NCBI RefSeq assembly: GCF_003202435.1 | Contig: NZ_QJHK01000029.1 | Coordinates: forward strand, 1-47,767 | Direction: 5' to 3' | Length of the DNA stretch: 47,767 nt | From: Flavobacterium cheongpyeongense | GTDB lineage: Bacteria; Bacteroidota; Bacteroidia; Flavobacteriales; Flavobacteriaceae | Shown here: positions 7,771 through 15,990 of the stretch, piece by piece | Position numbering within the stretch: the first letter of the stretch is position 1 | Layout: each line of letters opens with the position of its first letter | Made by a program: the position numbers and the translations under genes | The notes under the pieces: model-generated | Database searches by the model: none | The model's input: the letters and a program-made list of their open reading frames with translations, nothing else | What the model was told of the DNA's origin: nothing

Positions 7771-8886
7771 TTAAAACGAACCGCAAGTATTACCTGCAAA
7801 TGTTGCGCCGGCTTTACCAGTAATATCTGCTTTAACATCTAAAGCCAGTAATTTTGCAATAGTATATGGAGGTGTGAAAGCTGTGTTTTTTCCTGCAATG
7901 TTTCCTGTAGTATTAGTGAAAATATTATCAATAGAACTAACTGCGGTAAAAGTTGTTGATAAGTCGATAGGGGTGTTTACATTTTCAAAAACGCTTCTTT
8001 CTATACGGATATTAGCTTCAAAACCAGCAGCAACACACACATCGTTCCCAGCACAATTAAAATAGCTATTGATGATGTCTATTTTACCAAAGCGAACTCT
8101 TGGCAGTCTTTGTTTACAACCATTACCCCACCAACATCTTGCAAAAGTAATACGCAATGTGCCTCTGTCAGTAGTTTGTGTGTCGCTGGAACCAATCAGG
8201 TTTGAAAAACGGTGATCATTCGATCCGCCTGGGCCACCAGCTTTTGGAGCTTTTAAGTACTGAAATTTAGTGTAAGATACAGTAATAAAATCTGATTTGT
8301 TTTTAAAATCTAAGTTACCATCGACACCATCTCTGAACTCGCAGTGGTCAATCCATACGTTTTGACAATTGTCAAGTACTGCATTGTCCCAACCATCTGT
8401 ATCATAAGCTCCCGGGCCTTCAAAAATAAGGTTTCTAATGATGATGTTTTTGCAATTAGTAATGTTAATAATTCCAGAATTGGATTTTGTCTGATCGGTT
8501 GATACCAATTTTGCTCCACTTACACCATACAGGGTTTTTCCTGTTTGATCTTTAAAAGCAAGTCTTCCTTTGGAAACAGCAGGTATGGTAATTGTACCTG
8601 ATACTCTAATCACTTTTACAGCACTATTTTCAATAGCCGATTTTAATTCGGCATAAGTAGTAACCGGTGTTTCTGCTGCACTCCCTCCTCCGGTTGTTCC
8701 TCCGTTTTGCGATGCCCATCCGGGAACCTCATTACAGTTTCCTTCTTTGGCTGTAAGGCCATTTGTTACAGAATTTGTAGTTGGTAAAGTACTGCTTTCG
8801 TTTTGAGCAGTTTCTTCGGTATTACATGATGTAAAACCGAATATCAGTGTTAGTAGGAACGCTGAGATTGTTGATTTAATTTGCAT
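7771..8886 (-). CDS. Pectate lyase, polysaccharide lyase family 1, lipoprotein
   Basis: 371 residues. A lipoprotein signal ends at Cys21 (FGFTSC), so it is predicted to be anchored to the outer membrane or cell surface. A Ser/Thr/Gly-rich linker reaches about residue 70, then the right-handed beta-helix of PL1. Family signatures are present: VWIDHCEF (about residue 175) and RLPRVRFG (about residue 263), which carries the RxPxxR catalytic arginine; Asp residues around DGVDGNLDF fit calcium binding. It cleaves polygalacturonate by beta-elimination. Together with the PL4-like lyase at 10478 and the PL1-like protein at 36413 it suggests growth on plant pectin. Confidence 0.93.
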   Translation of the reverse strand: MQIKSTISAFLLTLIFGFTSCNTEETAQNESSTLPTTNSVTNGLTAKEGNCNEVPGWASQNGGTTGGGSAAETPVTTYAELKSAIENSAVKVIRVSGTITIPAVSKGRLAFKDQTGKTLYGVSGAKLVSTDQTKSNSGIINITNCKNIIIRNLIFEGPGAYDTDGWDNAVLDNCQNVWIDHCEFRDGVDGNLDFKNKSDFITVSYTKFQYLKAPKAGGPGGSNDHRFSNLIGSSDTQTTDRGTLRITFARCWWGNGCKQRLPRVRFGKIDIINSYFNCAGNDVCVAAGFEANIRIERSVFENVNTPIDLSTTFTAVSSIDNIFTNTTGNIAGKNTAFTPPYTIAKLLALDVKADITGKAGATFAGNTCGSF

Positions 8887-8949
8887 AATTTTAAATTTGG
8901 GTTTATAAATTTTGAGAGTGCAAATCTGTCACTAATTACTTCAAAAAAT

Positions 8950-8965
8950 ATTGAACAAGTTCAAT
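8950..8965. promoter_or_regulatory. Palindrome upstream of the PL1 gene, possible operator
   Basis: ATTGAAC-AA-GTTCAAT is a perfect inverted repeat with 7-bp arms, 64 bases upstream of the PL1 start codon. Its place and symmetry fit a repressor or activator site controlling pectate lyase. No regulator gene is adjacent, so the binding protein is unknown. Confidence 0.4.
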
Positions 8966-9348
8966 GTTTGGAAAAAATATTTACAAAAAAAACTTTTTTA
9001 AAATAATTGTAAAGGCACAAAAAAAATCAAAAAAGTACTTTTGCGCAATCGATTACATCATTTTTAATGAATTCAAATACTTATCCCGAGTAAGAATAAA
9101 AGTAAAAACAAATCTACAGCCTACTCAAATCAAACATTAAACAAAAAAATAACCTGACAGATGACATATGTAGCTTTTTTGGGTTCGAAGAAGTAAAGGT
9201 TCAGAGGTTCGAAAACCTTTTTTTGACTCTCAGTTTCTTTGCCTGAAAATTTCATCCGAAGGATAAAAAACGAGTTTTGCGTAAAACTTTTAATGGCTTG
9301 GCGATTAAAAATTTAAACTTTAAACCTGCTGAAACCGAAAAAACAGTT
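8966..9348. promoter_or_regulatory. Non-coding region with an orphan plus-strand promoter/operator
   Basis: TACTTTTG at 9036-9043 matches the -7 consensus on the plus strand. It is followed at once by GCAATCGATTAC (9045-9056), centred on the palindrome AATCGATT, which looks like a LacI-type operator placed at the expected transcript start. No plus-strand gene follows; only short ORFs are seen before the convergent GNAT gene. It may be the remains of a lost transport or lyase operon, or drive a small RNA. Confidence 0.3.
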
Positions 9349-9855
9349 TTATATCTTTTTTTCCAAAAATATAAACTCTAACGGTTCTTCTGAAATCGTA
9401 ACATGGATATGGCTTTCAGGAAAGGCCTCTCTTTCACCAGTATCCACATAACCGTGACGTTTGTACCACGCAATAAGCTCTTCGCGAACGGAAATAACCG
9501 TCATGGTAATACCTGATAATCCCAAATTTTTGGCATGATTTTCAGCTTTAGCCAGCATCTTTTTCCCGATGCCGCTATTTTGCAGTTCAGGTAAAACAGT
9601 TAGCATTCCTAAATACAATTGCTGTTCTTTTTTGGCCAGCAAAACTGAGCCAATAATTTTGTCGTCCTCCGTATATTTCAGGATGGTATTTTTTGGATTG
9701 TTTAAAATTTCCTGTAATTCTTCCTCAGTGGTTCTTTTTCCTTCCAGAATATAAGCTTCTGTTGTCCAGCCTTTTTTAGATGATTCTCCTCTGTATGCCG
9801 AATTGATTAATAGGTTTAATGCAGGAATGTCTTGTAATGTTGCTTTTGTAATCAT
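9349..9855 (-). CDS. GNAT-family N-acetyltransferase
   Basis: 168 residues. The acetyl-CoA binding core is visible as LGMLTVLPELQNSGIGKKMLAKAENHAK (motif A, Q/RxxGxG/A seen as QNSGIGKK, about residues 92-99). The late motif AWYKRHGYVDTGERE is the usual motif B. The substrate cannot be predicted. It lies alone between the PL1 and PL4-like genes with no sign of co-transcription. Confidence 0.88.
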   Translation of the reverse strand: MITKATLQDIPALNLLINSAYRGESSKKGWTTEAYILEGKRTTEEELQEILNNPKNTILKYTEDDKIIGSVLLAKKEQQLYLGMLTVLPELQNSGIGKKMLAKAENHAKNLGLSGITMTVISVREELIAWYKRHGYVDTGEREAFPESHIHVTISEEPLEFIFLEKKI

Positions 9856-9902
9856 TTTTGGTTAAGAAATAATTGATTTGCCTCCAGCTTTAGCTGGAAC
9901 AA

Positions 9903-9910
9903 CAAAATTA
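9903..9910 (-). promoter_or_regulatory. -7 promoter element of the GNAT gene
   Basis: On the minus strand the bases read TAATTTTG, a match to TAnnTTTG, 47 bases upstream of the start codon at 9855. Confidence 0.4.
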
Positions 9911-10477
9911 GAATATTAAGAAATGGCTTTAGCTCAATTTCACAGTTTTTTTAGCAAAAGACTAATAGGGATTCACATAAAATACCCAGTTAAATCTTGA
10001 GGCAATTGAAATGATCTCTTAGCAGATTTTTTACTAACAACATCATTTATCCGCCATTTTAAAATTAGCAGCATCAGTTTGTATTTTAAAAAAAACAAAA
10101 CTTGATTAATCTTCAAGGTTTTTTACACTTTTATAGTTGCGATTTATTAAGCCAAAATACTCAATTGTTTAAAAAAGACTTGCAGTACAAATACAAAATC
10201 TCTAACGCATTTAATAACTTTTTTCAGGTTACAAGGCAACCTAAATACTATTGAATAAAATAAAGAAGAAAGAAGAGTTGCGTTTCAATAAAATATAGAA
10301 AAATCAGGAATAAAGTAATACAAGTCATTGGTTAATAGTATCTTTTTTTTTGATAACAGGATAGTGCAGGATACTACTCAGGGGTCTTAATGATATTTTA
10401 GTAAGAAATTAAAGTTTAAAATTTTAACTATAAAATTAATTATTGTTTAAAAATTACGACAATTAAATAAATAAACT
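9911..10477. other. Long non-coding leader of the PL4-like gene
   Basis: About 570 bases, AT-rich, without a convincing ORF. TATAGTTG near 10131 is one base off the -7 consensus. No riboswitch or strong palindrome was recognised. Confidence 0.35.
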
Positions 10478-13333
10478 ATGAAAAAAACCTCGCTTAGAAA
10501 CCAATTTATCATTTTTGTAATCACCATTTTATTTTGCAGTATTCCCCATGTTTCATTTGCCCAAACCTTTAATTGGGTAGGAGGGGTGAGTACCGATTTT
10601 TATGATGTCAATAACTGGGACAATACAGCTATTAACTTTGGAGCTTTAAGTTCTTCCAATTTAATTATTGGGGCAGGAACTCCCAATAATCCCATCAATA
10701 TTGGGCATTCCGGTAATGATGTTATCGCCAAAAGACCAGCGACTTTAACAACCAATGTCGGTTCAAACATCATTGTAACAGGTACTTTTTTTCCAAATGG
10801 GATCTCAAATTTGAATGGCACCATAACATTGAATGCTAATGCAAATTTCAACAACAGAAATATTCTTTATTTGGGCAAAGCAGCAGCAGGAACATTAATT
10901 ATAAATTCAGGAAGCGTATCCAGTAAAAATGCTTTTTATATTGGTAATGCTGCCGGTGGCAACGGTTTGGTCAATGTAAACGGAGGGAGTCTTTGGGCGG
11001 GAACCTCGCTGGAAGTAGGAACCGGAACCGGAAATCCAACAGGAAACTTAAACATTATTGGTGGTACAGTAAATGTAGCAACCAATCTTAACATTGGGAC
11101 AAACGGAAATGTGTTTATTAACGGACTTGGACAGCTATTGGTTACAGGAGACAAAAAAACAGCTCTGGAAACTTATATTGCTAACGGAAAAATTACTTGT
11201 CCCGCATCGAGCAGTTTAAGTGTAACCTATGACGGATCTAAAACCAGTGTTGTTATTTATCAGGATCCTAATAGAATGATACAGGAATTTGCCAATTACA
11301 TTATTCTTAAAAACGGAATTTTAGAGGCTAAAATTCAAAAAGGGACAAGTAATATTCAATCTCTGAAAATAAATGGGGTAGAAACACTCCTTCAGGTAAA
11401 TTCAGGAAATGCCACCAGAATAGGTAGTTATTATGATTTGACCTCCTCTGCAGGTTTTGAAACTATCGGAGGCGCCAGTTTTTCTATCAAAGAAGAAACA
11501 GCAGATTATATTGATGTTTCTTTTAGCCGTCCTTATATTGCAGGCGTAAATGCTACTCCGGTAGATGCTGATATTCATTATGTGCTTAAAAAGGCAGATG
11601 CTGGTTTATACACGTATTCTATTCTGCGTCATAAGGCAGCTTATCCAAATTTTGATTTGGGTTCCTGGAGGCAAGTACTTTGGATTAATAATACCATAAC
11701 AGATAAAATTTGTGTAAATGATTTGAAAACCTGGAACATGCCACAGCCTGGTGATACCTGGTCTTCTACATCAATTCCGGAGATTATCAAAATAGAATCG
11801 GGTGAGCGTGCTGGCAAATATGACGGAAAATACCAGTTTAGTGAAGCTTTAATTGGACTAAAAGCTTATGGACACTCCAGCGATAAAAATAATTTAGGAA
11901 TTTGGGCTGTTACAGGTAATCACGAATATTTTAATAGCGGACCAACCCATCATGATCTGAATGCGGCATCAGGAATCATCCATGTTTGTATGAATGGAGT
12001 GCATTATGGTTCGGCAGGTTTTAATGTGTTGCAAGGCCAAGAATGGTCAAAAATTTATGGCCCTTATTTGATTTATGCCAACCAAAAATCAACCGCCGCT
12101 GCCAATTGGATTGATGCTAAAGCCAGAGCAGCCCAAGACGAAGCCGAATGGCCTTTTGCCTGGTTAACCAATACACCTGAATATCCTCTAGCTGCCGGAC
12201 GCGGAAATATTACGGGTAAATTTGCTATTATCGATCCTTCTAAAACAGAAGTAAACGGTGGAGGCGCCTGGATAGGAGTAACGCAGCTAAGTGACGATGC
12301 TGCCGGGCAATGGCAATTTGAGGAAGAAAATTATCAATATTGGGTTCAAACCGATGCATCGGGTAATTTTAATATCAAAAATGTGCGTCCGGGAACCTAT
12401 ACTTTATTTGCCTATAAAGACGGAACCACGGGCGAATACAGGCAAGAAACAGTTGTAGTTACTGCTGCAGCGACAACCAATCTTGGCAATATAGACTGGG
12501 CGATTGCTCGTAACAATGGTGAGCTGGTTTTTGAAATAGGTGTTCCGGACAGAACGGCTGCAGAGTACAAATTTGGGGATTTTGATTACTGTGAAGGTTT
12601 TGTAGAAAATAAATTTGCAGCTACTTTTACCAACCCTGTCGAATACAATGTGGCAGATAAGAATTGGGCAACCGCGCTTCCTTATGTACACTCAGCTTAC
12701 TTTAACGCCGATGCAACAAGATCGGTTTGGGACTGGAATATCAATTTTAATTTAACAGAAACAATTCCAACTACAGGAAATGCAAAATTAACCATTGCAT
12801 ACTCTAGTTCAGATCATGCTCAAAACTGGATTTTTATTAATGGCAGCCGTGTTACCCCATCTTCAGGATATTACCCGCCCAATGGTGGCGGAAATGCTTT
12901 TTTGAGACAATCCAACCACGCCAAATACGGATTAGCCACTTTTGATATTCCGTATAGTAAATTAAAGACTGGCAAAAATACCCTGAAATTACAAATGCCA
13001 TCCACCTCAAGTGGAAGCAATCATGTGATGTATGATTACATTAGTTTAGAAGGAAGTTTGACAACCTTGGGTGTACATTCAGAAACGATTACCAAAGACA
13101 GCGTTAGTGCCTATCCAAATCCGACAAAAGGCATTTTTGAAATTGCGTTGCCGCTTTCAGTACACGAAACAACAATTGCATTATATAGCCTTGATATGAA
13201 ATTAATTTCTACTAAAGCATATCCTGTAACCAATGGTAAAGTTCAATTGAATATAGAAAATCAGCCCAATGGTATTTATTTTGTTAAGCCAGACGCAGGA
13301 AATACAGTTGCTTTAAAAATTATAAAAGAATAA
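10478..13333 (+). CDS. Rhamnogalacturonan lyase, PL4-like, secreted by type IX system
   Basis: 951 residues. Signal peptide to about residue 29 (HVSFAQ). Residues about 30-255 form a Gly/Asn-rich repeat module (INIGTNGNVFING style) likely folding as beta-helix. The PL4-like catalytic domain spans about 265-560, with the Lys-bearing GERAGKYDGKYQFS (about 443) and the His-bearing TGNHEYFNSGPTHHDL (about 480), at the spacing expected for the Lys/His pair. A FnIII-like domain follows (about 573-665, FNIKNVRPGTYTLFAYKDG), then a CBM-like jelly roll (about 683-865). Residues 877-951 are a type IX C-terminal sorting domain (YPNPTKGIFEI). It would cleave the rhamnogalacturonan I backbone outside the cell. 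Confidence 0.88.
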   Translation: MKKTSLRNQFIIFVITILFCSIPHVSFAQTFNWVGGVSTDFYDVNNWDNTAINFGALSSSNLIIGAGTPNNPINIGHSGNDVIAKRPATLTTNVGSNIIVTGTFFPNGISNLNGTITLNANANFNNRNILYLGKAAAGTLIINSGSVSSKNAFYIGNAAGGNGLVNVNGGSLWAGTSLEVGTGTGNPTGNLNIIGGTVNVATNLNIGTNGNVFINGLGQLLVTGDKKTALETYIANGKITCPASSSLSVTYDGSKTSVVIYQDPNRMIQEFANYIILKNGILEAKIQKGTSNIQSLKINGVETLLQVNSGNATRIGSYYDLTSSAGFETIGGASFSIKEETADYIDVSFSRPYIAGVNATPVDADIHYVLKKADAGLYTYSILRHKAAYPNFDLGSWRQVLWINNTITDKICVNDLKTWNMPQPGDTWSSTSIPEIIKIESGERAGKYDGKYQFSEALIGLKAYGHSSDKNNLGIWAVTGNHEYFNSGPTHHDLNAASGIIHVCMNGVHYGSAGFNVLQGQEWSKIYGPYLIYANQKSTAAANWIDAKARAAQDEAEWPFAWLTNTPEYPLAAGRGNITGKFAIIDPSKTEVNGGGAWIGVTQLSDDAAGQWQFEEENYQYWVQTDASGNFNIKNVRPGTYTLFAYKDGTTGEYRQETVVVTAAATTNLGNIDWAIARNNGELVFEIGVPDRTAAEYKFGDFDYCEGFVENKFAATFTNPVEYNVADKNWATALPYVHSAYFNADATRSVWDWNINFNLTETIPTTGNAKLTIAYSSSDHAQNWIFINGSRVTPSSGYYPPNGGGNAFLRQSNHAKYGLATFDIPYSKLKTGKNTLKLQMPSTSSGSNHVMYDYISLEGSLTTLGVHSETITKDSVSAYPNPTKGIFEIALPLSVHETTIALYSLDMKLISTKAYPVTNGKVQLNIENQPNGIYFVKPDAGNTVALKIIKE

Positions 13334-13403
13334 GAAAAGATTTTGTAGAGTATTATTTCCTCATTTTCATTACAGTTTAGAAGGATTAGAAATGAGGATA
13401 TAT

Positions 13404-13446
13404 AAAAGCCTTTAGCCAAAATTAACCTTTTTGCTAAAGGCTTTTT
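13404..13446 (+). terminator. Intrinsic terminator after the PL4-like gene
   Basis: AAAAGCCTTTAGC (13404-13416) pairs with GCTAAAGGCTTTT (13433-13445), a 13-bp stem ending in T residues. Confidence 0.85.
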
Positions 13447-13485
13447 AAAAATGTTGTAAATCTACTTTAGGATTAAGTATAATGA

Positions 13486-13530
13486 TTTTTGAATCTCTTT
13501 GCGTTCACGAGCGGGACGCTCGCTATAGTA
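13486..13530. repeat. Short dispersed repeat, copy 1
   Basis: The segment running through CTTTGCGTTCACGAGCGG and GACGCTCGCTA shares most bases with 14126-14173. The core GAGCG-GGA-CGCTC is a palindrome. The two copies flank the small membrane-anchored protein gene. Confidence 0.6.
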
Positions 13531-13534
13531 TTTT

Positions 13535-13990
13535 TTATCTAAGATTAAGGTCTTTATACAAAATATCAGTTACTTTTTTAATTTCAACAGCCATTTCCAA
13601 ATAAGGGTTTATATTTTCAAATTCCTCTTCTTTAAAATTGCAATAGAAATTAATCTTAGTAACTAAATCCATAACTGCTTTAACGCTTTCTTTATTTAGA
13701 TATACAGTGTTGCGTACAAGAGTATTATTTAACAAAGTAAGAGTTTCAACTGTTCCTTTTGCGTCTGAACTTCTTTCGAGAAATGGATTATTGTAGATTT
13801 TTTGTTCTAATTCAAATCTATAATCAATAAGTATTTTGTTTAGTTCATTGAACGCTCGAGTTTTATTTTGATATAGAATTTCTATTCGCTTTGATCGATT
13901 TGAAAGCTTATGAGTTACATAACCAACTATTATTCCGCTAAGAATTGGCGAAAGTACGGCAAGCCATTTGAAAAGTTCTATATTGTTCAT
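13535..13990 (-). CDS. Small membrane-anchored protein, unknown function
   Basis: 151 residues. A single N-terminal transmembrane helix (about residues 8-27, WLAVLSPILSGIIVGYV) is followed by a largely helical, charged soluble domain (KLSNRSKRIEILYQNKTRA onward). No catalytic motif seen. The layout resembles small helical membrane proteins of unknown role near defence or accessory genes. It is bounded by two copies of a short repeat, which suggests it entered this site as a unit. Confidence 0.6.
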   Translation of the reverse strand: MNNIELFKWLAVLSPILSGIIVGYVTHKLSNRSKRIEILYQNKTRAFNELNKILIDYRFELEQKIYNNPFLERSSDAKGTVETLTLLNNTLVRNTVYLNKESVKAVMDLVTKINFYCNFKEEEFENINPYLEMAVEIKKVTDILYKDLNLR

Positions 13991-14068
13991 TGGTTTGGTT
14001 TTTTAACAAATTCGACAATAAAGTTCTACATAATAGTAAGACTTTTTATTAATCAAATAAAAATAATC

Positions 14069-14131
14069 ATGAAAGAAAAAACTCCCAAGTATCGCGAGCT
14101 TCCTGCTCATGAACTGTTCAATTGGTTTTGA
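14069..14131 (+). pseudogene. Possible gene remnant, 20 codons
   Basis: MKEKTPKYRELPAHELFNWF ends in a stop that lies inside the start of repeat copy 2. Codon use looks more protein-like than the surrounding AT-rich DNA. It could be the 5' end of a gene cut off by the repeat, or a chance ORF. Confidence 0.2.
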
Positions 14132-14173
14132 ATTTCTTTGCGTTCACAACCGGGAGGACGCTTGCTAGCAGTA
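14126..14173. repeat. Short dispersed repeat, copy 2
   Basis: Shares TTTGAAT, CTTTGCGTTCAC, CGGGA, GACGC and TGCTA blocks with 13486-13530 in the same orientation, with several base differences. It marks the border between the small membrane-anchored gene and the multi-pass membrane gene. Confidence 0.55.
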
Positions 14174-14177
14174 GGAA

Positions 14178-15026
14178 CTACATTATTATTGTATTAAGTT
14201 TCTCTCGAATGTCTGATACGTTGTTTACATCAAAATTGATCAATTTTTCTCGCAAAGTATTTACTTTAATCAAATTAAATTTTGCTTTGTAAAAGATTTG
14301 TAATTTAAGTTTTTTTTGAATTTCAAGATCAGAATTCATAATTGGCAGTCTTAGAAATAATTGCTCATAGGTATTGTATAATGCAAGAAAATAAAATAAA
14401 GGAATACTTAGAAAACTTAAAACAACTGGTAATATTAGTGAATTCAAATTATGAACGGATAAGAAATTTTGATAATCTTGAAATGTTTTATATAAAGCAA
14501 AAACAAAATAAATCGATCCAACTATTGTAATAATATTTGACAGAAGATTTGTTAATATTTTATTCTTATTATCTAATTCAGAAACTGATTTTAGTAAAGT
14601 AATTATTAAGATAAATGGAAAAATTAAAAATTCTATCCAGAAACTGAAGTTATAGAAATTAGATAAAAACTCAAGAAATAAAGTTAGTTTAAAGGTTTCA
14701 TTTAAAATTTCTATTAAGAAATCATTGCTAGATTCTTTATTTATTTTAAAAAAAGTCACAATTCCAAATGTAAAAAACCATATAAAAGCATCTTTAGTAA
14801 GAGTGTAATCCCATAAACCAAATAACTTTAAAAAAGATAAAATACAGATGGTATATAAAATCATAATGAAATAAACTATTGTAAGTTTAGAAGCAAAAAA
14901 AACTCTTATTAAATTTATAAATGATCTGCCTAAACTAAATTTTATAAGACAAAAGATTATTATTGGTACTATCCAAAATATTAAAGCGAGTTCTCTATTT
15001 GAAAATATCTCTTGTAATTTTTCCAT
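14178..15026 (-). CDS. Multi-pass membrane protein, unknown function
   Basis: 282 residues from the ATG at 15026 (MEKLQEIFSNRELALIF); the frame stays open for 22 codons upstream, but that part is basic and unlike a leader. About six hydrophobic segments are seen, for example LIFWIVPIIIFCLIKF, IVYFIMILYTICILSFL, FWIEFLIFPFILIITLL and LILPVVLSFLSIPLFYFL. The last ~50 residues are charged and probably cytosolic. No transporter or enzyme signature recognised. It follows the glycosylase-like gene by 38 bases and is very AT-rich, so the pair probably forms an acquired operon. Confidence 0.65.
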   Translation of the reverse strand: MEKLQEIFSNRELALIFWIVPIIIFCLIKFSLGRSFINLIRVFFASKLTIVYFIMILYTICILSFLKLFGLWDYTLTKDAFIWFFTFGIVTFFKINKESSNDFLIEILNETFKLTLFLEFLSNFYNFSFWIEFLIFPFILIITLLKSVSELDNKNKILTNLLSNIITIVGSIYFVFALYKTFQDYQNFLSVHNLNSLILPVVLSFLSIPLFYFLALYNTYEQLFLRLPIMNSDLEIQKKLKLQIFYKAKFNLIKVNTLREKLINFDVNNVSDIREKLNTIIM

Positions 15027-15064
15027 TTTGTGCTGATTTGAGAGGAGTTGTTTTTTGTATGAAA

Positions 15065-15841
15065 TTAAAAAATTGAATTTTCTTCTGTCCATTCATCTTT
15101 ATCATAACTTGAAAAGATTGCTGCGTCAAGTAAGCAAGGATATATTTCAGCTTTTTCACAAAGATTTTGAATTCCTTCAGAAATAAATTGATAAAAATAT
15201 GGATCAGAAAGTCCGGCAGCATTTAGTTTTATAGGAAAATTAAATTTATTTAACCAATCACTAATTCTACTATCTAAAGGAATTTCATATTTAGTAAGTC
15301 CAAGAATTTGAAGAAAATTTCTAGATTGTTTTGGTCCAAAACCTTTTATTTGTTTTTGAATATTTTGCACTAAAAAAAGTTCAATTTCCTTTTCAGTTTT
15401 TAGAGTACTTTCTGTATCAATATGACTTAATATTTCCCAGTTATTACCAATTAAAGTTTGTAGATTTTCTTTTAGATGTTCAGCAATAATTGTTGACCTT
15501 CTTAAACCTCCGAAATTTTGCAAAACTTTTTGAGCTTCAATTTCTAAAATATCTAAATTTTCAACACAGAAATTCAAACTTAAAGGAAATGGTTTGGTTC
15601 CGCAAAATAAGGAAACCCTGCTATTTGGACCGGATTTTTGTTGACTAGTTAAAAGACAAATTATTAAAGTTTGCCATAGAAATTCTTTTGTGAGATTTAA
15701 ATCTTGCTTTTCAATATTTCTCTTTTTTCTAATTTTGACAAAAGTATTATTCTCATGTTTTGAATAAAATTTTTTTACAGAATCAATAAGTGCAGAATCA
15801 ATTTCCCATGTTAATCTCCAAGGCTTGTATTGTTTTGTCAT
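15065..15841 (-). CDS. Helix-hairpin-helix DNA glycosylase-like protein
   Basis: 258 residues. Residues about 165-200 read KGFGPKQSRNFLQILGL then EIPLDSRISDWL. This matches the HhH-GPD active site of OGG1/AGOG-type glycosylases: Lys within the hairpin (G-x-G-P-K) and a catalytic Asp about 20 residues later in PLDSR. Such enzymes remove damaged or modified bases and can cut the strand. N-terminal residues ~50-110 (LWQTLIICLLTSQQKSGPNS) form the usual helical domain. No iron-sulfur cysteine cluster at the C-terminus. The neighbour is a membrane protein rather than a repair gene, so a role outside ordinary repair, such as acting on modified phage DNA, is conceivable but unproven. Confidence 0.65.
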   Translation of the reverse strand: MTKQYKPWRLTWEIDSALIDSVKKFYSKHENNTFVKIRKKRNIEKQDLNLTKEFLWQTLIICLLTSQQKSGPNSRVSLFCGTKPFPLSLNFCVENLDILEIEAQKVLQNFGGLRRSTIIAEHLKENLQTLIGNNWEILSHIDTESTLKTEKEIELFLVQNIQKQIKGFGPKQSRNFLQILGLTKYEIPLDSRISDWLNKFNFPIKLNAAGLSDPYFYQFISEGIQNLCEKAEIYPCLLDAAIFSSYDKDEWTEENSIF

Positions 15842-15917
15842 TATTTTAAATATGATTAAGAGTTTTATTGCTTATCAAACATACCAATTTACCTTACAAT
15901 AAACTAATTGAGTGCAA

Positions 15918-15965
15918 AATAAAAACCACAAATTACACAAAACGAAATTCATGTAATATGTGGTT
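15918..15965 (-). terminator. Terminator of the thr operon
   Basis: AACCACAAATTACA (15924-15937) pairs with 15952-15965 with one mismatch; on the minus strand the hairpin is followed by TTTTATTTTG. It lies 26 bases beyond the thrC stop. Its stem resembles the one at 7636-7677. Confidence 0.7.
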
Positions 15966-15990
15966 CTAAAAATTTTACAAAAGGTAATCT

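Noticed and set aside
10600..12691. Minus-strand ORFs inside the PL4-like gene
   Set aside because: They are shadows of a well-supported 951-residue protein.
13910..14131. 73-codon plus-strand ORF crossing the start of the small membrane gene
   Set aside because: Its first two thirds are antisense to that gene and its leader; only the last 20 codons were kept as a possible remnant.
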